A program made the position numbers and the translations under genes. A stretch of DNA of 64,000 nt from Antilocapra americana (lineage: Eukaryota > Chordata > Mammalia > Artiodactyla > Antilocapridae): NCBI GenBank assembly GCA_007570785.1, contig ML660201.1:44292473-44356472 (forward strand). The letters run 5' to 3'. The notes under the pieces were generated by a model. It saw only the letters and a list, made by a program, of their open reading frames with translations, did not search any database and was not told the origin of the DNA. This document shows, in pieces, positions 12,801 to 24,800 of the stretch (its first letter is position 1; each line of letters opens with the position of its first letter).

Positions 12801-15800
12801 GCCAGTAGTCAGATCCAGTTCTACAAATTAGATCCAGTTTTGAAAGATTGAGTTAAGAGAATGTAGCCCCTGGTGGCTCAATGGTAAAGAATCTGCCTGC
12901 CAATGCAGGAGATAAGGGTTTGATTGCTGAGTTGGGATGATCCTCTGGAGAAGGAAATGGCAACCCACTCCAGTATTCCTGCTTGGGAACTCCCATGGAC
13001 AGAGGAGCCTGGTGGGCTACAGTCCGTAAGGTCCCAAAGAGTTGGACATGACTGAGCAACTAAACAGCAACAATAGGAGCAGAGTGTCCAGGAGAGAGAG
13101 AGGAGTCAAGGGTGACCCCTGCATTTTGATCTGAAGAACTGAAAGTGTGTATTAACTGAGATGAGGATGCTGCTTCATGTCTGGAACCTTGAGACTTTGG
13201 GAACAGTAATAATATCAACCTTATGGTGTGGTTCTGAGAAATAGTACAGTATCCTGCACAGAGCAGTTAGCTGTTTTTTATTTTTTTCTAGGGAGATGGT
13301 CAATGGCTTTCATTAGGTTCTCATGAGGTAAAAGGGTATTAGATCTTGACCTACAAGAAGGTCATGAACCATGGCCTTAAAGGAATGTCTGCCGCTGATG
13401 TGATCTGACCCCAAATATTACTGGTCTGTGTGTTTATTCAGCTCACAAGTCCAATTGATAGATGCTTTGTATCTCAGGAAGAAAACCTGGGAATCGGCTT
13501 AAACAATTAAGTTGTATTCTTGGTATATGTTTAAAAAGAAATTCCCCCCCTGAGATGAGTAGACAGATGTTCATTTCTTTTTTTACCCCAAATATCTTGT
13601 CATATGTTTAAAAGGGGAAAAAAAGAATCAAGAAAATAGTCTTATTATCAAAGCAGTCAGTGAAACTCCTCTAAATATAGTATACCATTAAGTTTTTGGT
13701 TAGCAAAATGTTTATTAGATTAAGCCTTCAGGAATGAAATCCATCAGAATTCTAATTTAGTGGAATTTCTCCATTTTTTTCTCCCAAGAATTGAAAAGGT
13801 ATGGGTCCGAGATGGCGCTGCATATTTTTACGGCCCCATCTTCATTCACCCAGAAGAGACGGAACATGAGCCGACAAAAATGTTCTACAAGAAAGAAGTG
13901 TTTTTGAGTAATCTGGAAGAAACCTGCCCTATGACATGTATTCTAGGTATGTATTCATACTTTTCATTTAATCACACTCATTCCACAGTTGACTGAACAC
14001 TTCTTCTGTCCTGGGCACTGTTCTAGGTGCTAGGTATATAGCAGTAAAAAAATCAAAATCTCAGCCTTCTCAGAGACCCAACTGTGTGGAGCAGAGGCTG
14101 GGGAGTCAGTTAATAAATTAAAACTAAATATACAGAACATCAGATAGTCATTAGGGCAGTGAGTGAATGAAAATAAAGCAGAATACGAGGACAGAGAGTA
14201 ATGTTGCAGGGAAGTTCTGGTTTAGGTCATATGGTCAGCAAAAGCCTCTCTGGTAGGTGACAGGAGAGTAGAGCCCTGAAGGCAGTGAGGAAGAAAACAT
14301 TCAGATAGCTGCTGAGATCTCACTCCTTTTAGGCACTGCAAACACCAGCTGCAGAGACCTTGAGGCAGAGTGTCTGGGTGTGTTTAAGTCACAGTAAGAA
14401 AGCTCCTTACGTGTAGTAAGGAGACAAAGGAAGCCTAAAGGGGAGACTGAGGTCTTCTTTGGTTAGGACAACTATATCATTGATTGTTTTGTGGTTATTT
14501 TTCTAGTGATGACCCTGGGGATTACATCTTAAACTTACGAAACTCTGATTTTGTACACAATACAAAAAACTCTGTTCCTCTATAGCTCCATCCCTCTCCT
14601 TTGTGTTATTGTCAAAAATTACGTCTTTATACTAAATGTGCCCCATTATCATAAATTTATAATTATTGCTTTATGCATCTGTCTTTAAAATCATGTAGGT
14701 TGGAAAAAAGAGGATTTGCAAACCAAAAATATATTACCTTTTATATTTACCTATGTAGTTACCTTTACTGATGTTTCTTATTTCTTTGTATGGCTACAAG
14801 TTATTATCTAATGCCTTTTCAACCTACAGGACTCCCTTTAGCATTTCTTGTAGGACAGGTTTGCTCACAGCAGTCTCTTCTCACCTTTTGTTTATCTGGA
14901 AATGTCTTAAGTCTTCCATTTTTGAAGGATAGTTTTGATGGATATAGAATTCTCTATTGACAGTTTTTTCTTTCATGTCTTTCATCCCATTTGGGAAATT
15001 TTGAGCCACTGTGTCTTCAGATATTTTTTCCTGCCCTTTTCTTTTTCTTCGCCATCCAGAACTCCTTTTATGCCTATGTGGGTCATGCTTAATGGTGTGC
15101 CTTGGATCTCTGAGATGCACTTCGTGTTTCTGTATTCTTTTTTTCTTTCTTTCTCAGACTTTTCATTTTAATGTTCCTATCTTCAAGTTCATTGATTCTT
15201 CTGTGTGTTCATTGAACTCTTCTAGTAAATTTTTCATTTTAGTTATTGTACTTTTCAGCTTCAGAATTTCTATTTCATGTTTACAACTTCTGTCTCTTTA
15301 TTGATTCTCTATTTGGTGAGACATCACTCTGGTTTCTTGTAGTTCCTTTAGCTCTTCCGGTGTATATTTAAGACAGTTGATTTAAATTCTTTATGTAGTA
15401 AGTTTAGTGTCTAAACTTCCTCAGGAACAGTTTCTGTTCATTTTTTTTTATCCTGTGATAAAAAAAAAAAATGGGCCCTACTTATTTGTCTCCTGCATGC
15501 CTCATAGTTTTTGTTGAAAACTGGATATTTTGAATATTATCAATATAGTATAACTCGGGAAATCAGATTCTACCCCCCTCTTTAAGTTATGTTGTCAATG
15601 CTTATTGTGAGTTGTTACTGCTTGTTCAGTGACTTTTCTAAGCTACTTTAAAGACTGTATTCTTTGTTGTGGGTTGTCAGTGAAGCCTCTATTCTACCAG
15701 CTTAGTGGTCAGCTAGTGATTTAACAGAATTTTTTAAGTGCTTGGATTCAAAAAAAAAAAAACAAAATCCACCTCAAATTCCCAGCCTTTGCAACTGCAT

Positions 15801-18800
15801 AGTGCATCTTTGCTGGCACACACATTCAGCACTCAGCCCAAAAAGTTCACAGTTCTGCCTTTGTATTTACTGCCTGCTTGTGCAGGCCTTGACAGTCAGC
15901 TAAAGGTGAGAACCTGGGGCCTTCTCAGGTCTTTGCTGATCATGCACCTTGCCTGGAGCACATGCATGGCTTTCTAGATTTCCAGGAAGAAGCTTCTCAA
16001 AACTATTCCTCAAAACATCTCACTTCCCAGTTTTTTCTCCTAGGCTTTTCAGCATGTCTACCATTTGCCCCAACTGATATCCTTTGCCAGCTCCAGCAGA
16101 TTTTTCAATAAAAGCACCATAGCTACTTCCCTGCTACTTGGAAGTTAGGTAGCAGTTTAGAAAAAGTAAAATTGGATCCATCTCTCACATCAGCTTCAAA
16201 ATAAATTCCCAGATAAAATATAGGCTTAAATGAACATAGAAGTAGTAAAGATAGCAAAGGAAAGTGATGGGGAAGAAATTTTTATAATCCTTAACATAAA
16301 ACCCAGAAACCATATAAGAAAAATTGATAAATTCAACTATATAAAAGTTTAAAATGTTTGGCAGAAGCAAATATAGGTGAAAACTTGGGGAAAATACTTG
16401 CAGTGTATATATCATAGAAAAAGATCAAATTTCATTCATATATGAAGAACTCCTATTAAATAATTAGAAAAAAAGATCAACATTCAATAGGAAAACAGGC
16501 AAAGATTAATAGAGAGCAGAGAGAAGTTTTTATCAGTGGTTCTTAAAATATGCACAACCTAAGCCAGTAGAGAAATGTAAGTTAAAATTACTCAGATGCT
16601 ACTTTCTTTAAAAAATGTATTAAATTGTCAAAGATTCATATGTTTACTAGTTGACAAGAATATAGGGAAGTGGCATTTGCCCACTTTGTGGTGGGTTTAT
16701 GAATTACCGTCGCCTCTGTGAAAGGTAAATTTGATAATACCTATAAAAATGAAAGTATATGTACCCTTTGACCCGGCTTTTGTACTTCTAGACCTTTATT
16801 CCTCAGATGTACTCATTCATTTGCAAATTGATATATGTCTTAAAGTACATCGACTTGGTCTTGCTTCAGTGAGAGAGTGAAAATTTGGAAAAGAAACTAA
16901 ACATCCACCAGTAGGGAACTAGTTGAGTAAATATATTAATGCCAGCAGTGATCCTTAAAATATATTATTTTGCACCAAAAACAATATGAGTGATATGCTA
17001 ACCATTGTAAGTCCCACAGCTAACCATTTGTAAATCCCACAACTAAGACCTGATGCAGCCAAATAAATTGTTGTTGTTCAGTCGCTCAGTCGTATCCAAC
17101 TCTTTGTGACCCCGTGGGCTGTAGCACACCCACTGACAGTATTGTACAGCCATCAGTACTATCCATTTCTAGAACTTTTCATCATCCCAAATAAAAACTT
17201 GGTACCAATTAAGCAATAACTACTCATTTCCATCTCTTCGAGCCCTTGATAAGCACTATTTTACTCTCTGTCTCTATGAATTTTGCCTCTTCTGGGTACC
17301 TTATGTAACTGAAATCAAGCAAATTTTTTCCTTTTGAGTCTGACTTATTTTACTTAGCATAAATAAAAAATTCTCAAAATTCATCCATGGTGTAGCATGT
17401 ATCCAAATTTTATTCCTTTTTGAGGTTGAATAGTATTTTATTGTATGTACATGTAACATTTTGTTTATTCATTCATCTGTTGATAGACATTTGGGTAATT
17501 TCTATATTTTGGCCGGTTGTGAGTAATGCTATTGTGAATATTGGTATATGTGTATCTGAGTCCCTGCTTTTCGTTCTTTTATATATTTACCTAGAAGTAG
17601 AATTTCTGAATCAACTTTCAGTTCAGTTGCTGAGTCGTGTCTGACTCTTTGTTACCCCGTGGACCACAGCATGCCAGGCCTCCCTGTCCATCACCAACTC
17701 CCGGAGTTTACCCAAACTGATGTCGATTGAGGTGATGATGCTATCCAACCACCTCCCATCCAAGTACTAACCAGGCCCAACCCTGCTTAGCTTCCGAGAT
17801 CAGACGAGATTGGGCGTGTTCAGGGTGGTATGGCTGTAGACTATCCAACCATCTCATCCTCTGTCGTCCTCTTCTGCCTTCAATCTTTCGCAGCATCAGG
17901 GTCTTTTCAAGTGAGTCAGCTCTTTGCACTGGGTGGCCAAAGTATTGGAGTTTTAGCTTCAGCATCAGTCCTTCCAATGAACACTCAGGATTGATCTCCT
18001 TTAGGATGGACTGGTTGGATCTCCCTGAAGTCCAAGGGACTCTCAAGAGTCTTCTCCAACACCACAGTTCAAAAGCATCAATTCTTCGGCGCTCAGCTTT
18101 CTTTATAGTCCAACTCCCACATCCAGCTGCACCATTTCACATTAGCAGCAGTGACATATAGTGGTTCCAGCTTCTCCACATCCTTAGCAACACTTGGTAT
18201 TTCCCAGAAGTTTCATTTGGCTTTTTTCCCTTCATAATAGCCATTGTAATGAATGTGAAGTGGTGTTTCAATTTTTATTTGTATTTTTCAAATGATTAAT
18301 GATGTGAGCATCTTTTTGTGAGCTTATTGGGTATTTGTATATCTTCTTTGGAGAAATGTCTTTTCAAATCATTTGCCTGTTTTTTGAGTTATTTATTTTG
18401 TTGTTGCTGATTTGTCAGAGTTCTTTATATATTCTGGATATTAGGGTCTCACCAGAGATATAATTTGCAAATATTTTCTGCTGTTCTATGTGCTGTCTTT
18501 TCACTTTGTGTCCTTTGAAGCACAGAAGTTTTTCGTTTTGATGAAGTCTAATTTATCTTTATTTTCTTTAGTTGCTTGTGATTTTGATGTCACATTTATG
18601 AAACCATTGCCTGATAGAGGGTCACAAAGTTTATACCTTTGTTTTTCTTCTATGAGTTTTATAGTTGTGTCTCTTACATTAAGGTCTCTGATCCATTTTT
18701 AATTAATTTGTGTATATGGTATATAGTAGGCTTCTACCTCCATTCGTTTGTATGTGGTAATCCAGTTATTCCAGCACTGCCTGTTAAAGACTCTGTTCTT

Positions 18801-21800
18801 TCCCCCAATTGAATTGTCTTGAGAACATTGTCAAAAATCAGTTACCTGTAAAAGCTCAGTTATATATGGATTTATTTCCAGACTTTTAATTCCAGCCTGT
18901 TGATCTATGTATCTATCCTTACATCTGCTTATACACTTTAAATCTTCTAATTTTAACCATGTGAATAAATTAATTTAAAAGTTTAAAATAATTGTTATCT
19001 TTGACCACAATAACTCCTTTAATTTCTCTCCAAAATTTTTTTCTTTCAGGAAAATGTGCTGTGTTGTCATTCAAGGACTTCCTCTCCTGCAGGCCAACTG
19101 AAATTCCAGAAAATGACATTCTGCTTTGTGAGAGCCGCTACAACGAGAGTGACAAGCAGATGAAGAAATTTAAGGGACTAAAGAGGTTTTCACTCTCTGC
19201 TAAAGTGGTAGATGATGAAATTTATTACTTCAGGTAAAGTTGAAAAACTAAGGAAGAAAGAGCACTTCAGCTCCTTTGTTATCAATAAAACTCATATCAA
19301 AATTGCGTAGTCCAGGGTGGGTTTTTATTGTTTCTTATTAGGTCTTAAACTAGAGCAACAGACATTTCAAATAGAGGATATTAATTAATTTAATTAAATA
19401 TTAAAGGGAAATCCTTGTAATCTGCTGAGGTGTGGTGACTCCTGGAACAGTCCTCTTCATGTAGACTTCAGTAATTGTAAAATGGAGGCAGAAATCTTTG
19501 ATTCTGGTACATAATCTGTCTATTAAGAGATTGTGTAGTTCTGTAAACTAGAAAGTTCTTAGTATTTATAGGCAACTAGATCTCAGCTTTGGATCCAGTG
19601 CTTTTGTTGGGTATTCAGCAGAATCCCTTAGAAACACGCATCTGAGAACTTCCCTGGTGGTCCAGTGCTTAAGAATCTACCTTTCAATGCAGGGGACGCA
19701 GGTTCAATTCCTGGTCAGAAAACTAAGATCCCACATGCCACAGGGTGACTAAGCTTGCACACTGCACTAAAGACCCCGCATGCCTCAACTAAGACCTGAT
19801 GCAGCCAAATAAATAAATAATTGTTTTTAAAAAAAAGCAAGCTTCTGTAAGTAGTGTGACTTTATAAATATATGTTTTAATTATTTCCCTTGTGGACTTA
19901 AGAGTGGACATTGCAGATTACAGAAAGTTGGTTCTAGGTATTAAGGCAGAACATTGCTTTCCAGTCCATCCTGGAGTAGTGTCAGGTGACTTCATTTTAT
20001 TTATTTATTTGTTTTTATGTCCCTTCTTCTAGAAAACCGATTGTTCCTCAGAAAGAGCCCTCACCTTTATTGGAAAAGAAGATCCAGTTGCTAGAAGCTA
20101 AATTTGCCGAGTTAGAAGGTGGAGATGATGATATTGAAGAGATGGGAGAAGAGGATAGTGAGGTCATTGAGCCTCCTTCTCTACCTCAACTTCAGACTCC
20201 CCTGGCCAGTGAGCTGGACCTCATGCCCTACACACCCCCACAGGTGAAGGTGGTGGGTTCCTGTTACTTGTCATTCCTAGCTCTGGTTTGCAGTAAAAAG
20301 GAAGGAGACATCCAGCCCCTCCATTGTGGGAGCTTCAACCTAGAATTCTTCAAGAAGGAACAGATTTTATTTTTTCCTTTTTCGATGCCACTAATAATTT
20401 AAAATGTAATATCTTTATAAAAAAGTTTCATAGATAGCTGGCTTTAGTGGCAGGTTTAGTTAGAAAGTTCTCCTTGTCTCACATTGAAAAAAAAACAATG
20501 AGGAATTGCATCATCCTCTTACTCTAGCTTTTATTGCTCGTACCTTTTTAGTCTCTTTCTTTAGGACCCCGTCTTTTGGTTAAGGTGATCCCTATAGATA
20601 TTTTCTTCTCATTTAGAATTTTCTCAAGCCTTGATTGTGAGGTCACCCTTATAGATTGCAGTCATGGAATTCAGTGGAACTTCGGTTTTTCTTATATGGT
20701 CAGAGGCCAGGAATAGCTGTGTTTTGAATAAGAAAATGGTCAAGTATAAACTGCACATGTCTGTAGAACAGTAGCTGTTGAATTGCACATTTTTGGCTTA
20801 CAAAAACCTTTAGTAATTGATGAGATGCAGTGTTCTGATGCATTATAAGAGCTTTCTGTCTTACAGTCTACACCCAAATCTGCCAAAGGCAGTGCAAAGA
20901 AGGAAGGTTCCAAACGAAAGATCAACATGAGTGGCTACATCCTGTTCAGCAGTGAGATGAGAGCTGTGATTAAGGCCCAGCACCCAGACTATTCTTTTGG
21001 GGAGCTCAGCCGACTGGTGGGGACAGAATGGAGAAACCTTGAGACAGCCAAGAAAGCAGAATATGAAGGTAAGTAGAGCATAGGCACAACTGTCTAAGCT
21101 TTGTAAGCGAGGGAGTGTTTTCAGCTGCACGAGCTCAGACAGGTTGAACCTCCTGTTCTTACCACTCGGACATGAGCTATGTGTTGGGGACTGTCTCCAG
21201 TGGCTACCATCTCACAGTTTAAGTGTCAGCCTTGTCCCAGCTGAGCAAGTGCTGCCTCTGACTTGGCCTCTGATCCTAGTATGTTGGGTTTTTTCCAAAA
21301 ATTTCTCAAATATGTAGCTGTTAACAAAATTGCATGATTTTTTTTCTTTGATTAAGTCCTGTAAGCACACATGTGTTGAGCTGGGGAATGATTATACAAG
21401 AATGTTAGATGCAATTTTAGTTAAAATCCATCTGAATCGGGGCTTTTAAAATCAGTGGTCTTCTATTACGGCTCTTGACAAGCCATATAAACTCCAGGCT
21501 GAGGCTTGGCTGAAGTGCCTGGTTTTCTATGCCTTTCCTGGCCTGTGCTGCATTCATAGCTACTTTTAAGGTACTTGGGTCCTCTTTGATAAAGCTTAAC
21601 TGCCATCATTTTCCTTTTACTCTATAATCAAATTATTTGGGGCTGTGAGCTATCATTGAAGGATTTGGTGGTTCATAGCCATTAGGGACAGATAAGAGAT
21701 TTTTTGTTCTTTTGTTTTTTAATATTAGGCATGACTTTAATAAGGAAATAAGTTGTAAACATTAGGTTAGGCAGGACTGTTGCTCTCAGAGCTGTATTTT

Positions 21801-24800
21801 TTTCATTTAGAATTATATACAATGCTTCATGTTGACAGTTTAAAACCCTCTCTCAATTGACCACAGTGATCACCATTACCCTTCTTGATGAGGTCCAAAC
21901 CCATTATTTTCCAACGAGAATAAATTAATTATCAAGGCTGCCTCCTTTATTACACTTTATGGAGTTTCCAAAGAAACTCCTTTTTTTTTGAAAAAAAAGT
22001 TTACTCCTTTCATTTTTTATATAGTTGATTTTTAAAATTATCTGACAGGCTTCCCCAAGGATCTTCTATAGAACCCTAATCTTACAAGATGTTCAGCCAG
22101 AAAACATCTGTGGCAAAAGCAGTTTGAGAAGCACTCCAAGCACTAAAACTTTTGGAAATTTACAGTGCATCTTGCCATATTAAAGTCTTTAAACCTGCAG
22201 TTAAGAGCCTATCTTATTTCCACCTGGCATTTTCTGAAACTTGATCAGGTATTCATGTAGTATCTGCTAATATTCTGAGGAACTAATATTTCATTGAACA
22301 TTCTTTGAGAAATCATAGTCAGTTCTATAAGAACCTACAAGCTTGGAGAGCTTCGGTATTTCTAACCATAGTGGAAGTTAAGACCCAGATATATCACTCA
22401 GTTGGAAGAGTGTTTGAAATGAAGCTCACATGGCTGTAAAGCCTGGTCCAGGACAAAATGAAGCCAGTACTGCATGGCTGGCTACTTAGAGTGTGAACAA
22501 GAGCGAGACAGGTGTCTGGAGATAACATAAAAGTAAAAGTGCTAGAGCCAAACTGAAGAGAAGGAAGAGTGACGACTTCTGGGAACTTCTCCCAGATTCT
22601 AAGGGGAGTCTGAAATTCAGTGAGAACTTAGCGAGAAGAGTTATGTGACTCACCAGTGTCTGCCTGAGACACCAAGTCTGAGCTTGTGGTGTTCAGACCA
22701 CTCAGTTCAAAACCCAAAGTTTGGAGTTTGGCTGACTTCATCTAATAATTTGAAAGACAAATCTTTTTCTAAAACAGCCTAACTGGGCTCCTCCCAGGAA
22801 GAACCAACAGGTCCAATATTCCATCCCCAGGCCTGAACTTTTCTTTTTTCAACTTCATTATTTTGCTCTCCCATTTTACTGTTTCATTTGTGTAATGAAA
22901 ATATGAGAATTTAATGTGGGGGTCTAGGTCATCAGTGTTTTGTTTTTTTGTTGTTTGTTTTTTTTTAAAATGGTAGTTCAAGGAAATGGGTTGTTAAAAT
23001 GGCCTTTGTCCCTCACACTAACTGTACAGAGGATCTGTAAACTGGGACAGTGTAGTGAGTGATGATAAGTCTCTGCAGGTAACTGTCGCAGCCAAGGAAG
23101 CTTTGACTTGCTTGACTTTCACATTCTTACACAAAGAAGGACTGGAACCGTTGCTTCTCGATGCTCTTTAAAGCCATGTGATCATGAGCTGTCTGCCCCC
23201 TCCTTATATCAGCCAGCGGTAGCCTTTTGAATTCCATGTTGGAGGGTTAACGTGTGGCAGTTGGAGTTTGATGCCTAGAAATCAGGGCTACTGCTGGTTC
23301 TCTCTGTATTCTTCGACAAGTCACTATCTGTCTCCCAGTCTCAATTTGTCCATGTCAACAGTGAAAAGGATTTCCTATTTATGAACCGTGAAGCAAAGTC
23401 AATCTTTATTGTGGGAGCTTTGGTAATGCACATTTCTAGAGTTCGCTAGTCAGTGTCCAGCCTTGCCAGCTCCCGAAAAGACTGGGAATTGTGATTGTTG
23501 GGGCTGCTGGCCATGGAGATGCAGAAAGAGTAGCTCCGAGGAGTGAAGGGTGTAGCAAGGATGTTCCACAGCCCAAAACTGGCACACAAGCTAATGCTCC
23601 TCTCGCATTTTGGATGAAATAAGTATGAATTCTGAAACTTTTGCTGATTTAGGATGACTTATGGTCAGTATTGAAGTCAGCTTCAGGAAACCTGATTCTG
23701 TCCGTACCTTGTCCATTGCTTCATATGTGTATACATATTATTTCCTGCTTCTGATGACTGTAGCCTGGAGTATCATGCATTTTTTTCCCTTGGGGTTTAT
23801 TAAACATGACCTCTTCACTTCATTAGAATGTACAAATTAGCGTTTATTTTCCTAAAACCTTTTGGAGGAGGCAGTAAGCTACTTTTCCCTTACAGAGTTA
23901 ATTTTCTTCAGCTGCTAAACCCCATGACACTAATGACAAGAGTCCTCAAATCTTAGTAAAATTGGGTGCAACATATCAGGAAAATATAGTAAGTAACAAT
24001 TGTGCCAAAAATTATAATGGGCCATGGAATTGCTTCATGTTGAAATTTTTTAAAAATTTGTAATGCTATTAATACTAGAACAATGGTAGCGCTTCTCATC
24101 TTCAGGGTGCCTTGTGAGATTAACCACGTTGGTTATGCTGGTGACGTTTTTAAATAAAATCTGTGCTTTCTGAATGTGTGTTGCAGTCTTAACATTCTTG
24201 AAATCTTTGCAGACCAGTTCTCAAGATGGGATAGGAAAGCTGGACTCTAGGTTACCGAGTGAAATCGGCCCGACTCCTCCTGTGTTGAGAATAGTCATCT
24301 ACTGTTCCTTCCATTGAGACAGAACTGTTGCCTGTGTTTTTTTTTTTTTTTTTTTTTTTTAACTAGTCCTGTTGAATGCAATGGATGGTATTTTGAATTC
24401 CTGGGTTAAAAACAGAATTGAAAATCTGAAATGCCTTTACAGAGCGGGCAGCTAAAGTTGCTGAGCAGCAGGAGAGAGAGCGAGCAGCACAGCAACAGCA
24501 GCCGAGTGCTTCTCCCCGAGCAGGCACCCCTGTGGGGGCTCTCATGGGGGTGGTGCCACCACCAACACCAATGGGGATGCTCAATCAGCAGTTGACACCT
24601 GTTGCAGGTAAAAACAGGAGCTAAGACCATTTTTTTTCCACTTTAAGAAATTTCTTCATTTTTTTTTTTTTTCTCCAACGAGGAGTAGGCCACAGTCTCT
24701 AGGCTCTTCTCATGACAGATTCAGAGTTTGAATCATCCATGTTGTCCTTATATCGCCTTTCCCTTATGGGCAATGCCTCCCCTCTGCCCCAGAAATGGGC

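Larger units (their letters stand above)
11253..13788 (+). other. PBRM1: PBRM1 intron (2.54 kb)
   Basis: It holds an old MIR-like piece (about 11895-11970), an L2-like piece (about 11970-12120), an antisense CHR SINE (about 12541-12665) and a Bov-tA SINE (about 12865-13073). The rest is unassigned. Confidence 0.7.
13947..19049 (+). other. PBRM1: PBRM1 intron (5.1 kb), mostly nested LINEs
   Basis: Order of contents: an L2/MIR-like end (about 13985-14060), an old antisense L1 (about 14455-16130), an L1 ORF2 piece in sense (about 16165-16960), a Bov-A fragment (about 17040-17132), and an antisense L1 (about 17140-18950). The last is split by a BovB (about 17620-18122) that itself contains a 5S rRNA fragment (17753-17841). 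Confidence 0.75.

Noticed and set aside
14935..15304. Phe/Ser-rich hydrophobic open frames that could suggest a membrane protein
   Set aside because: They arise from T-rich antisense L1 sequence and overlap one another in different frames.
17753..17841. A working 5S rRNA gene
   Set aside because: The last third is missing, part of the internal promoter is cut, there is no T-run terminator, and it is flanked by target-site duplications inside a LINE.
20244..20402. Open extension of the PBRM1 acidic-linker exon into the intron
   Set aside because: The donor CAG|GTGAAG is used by the reconstructed frame, which continues exactly at 20867. The extension has no PBRM1 similarity.
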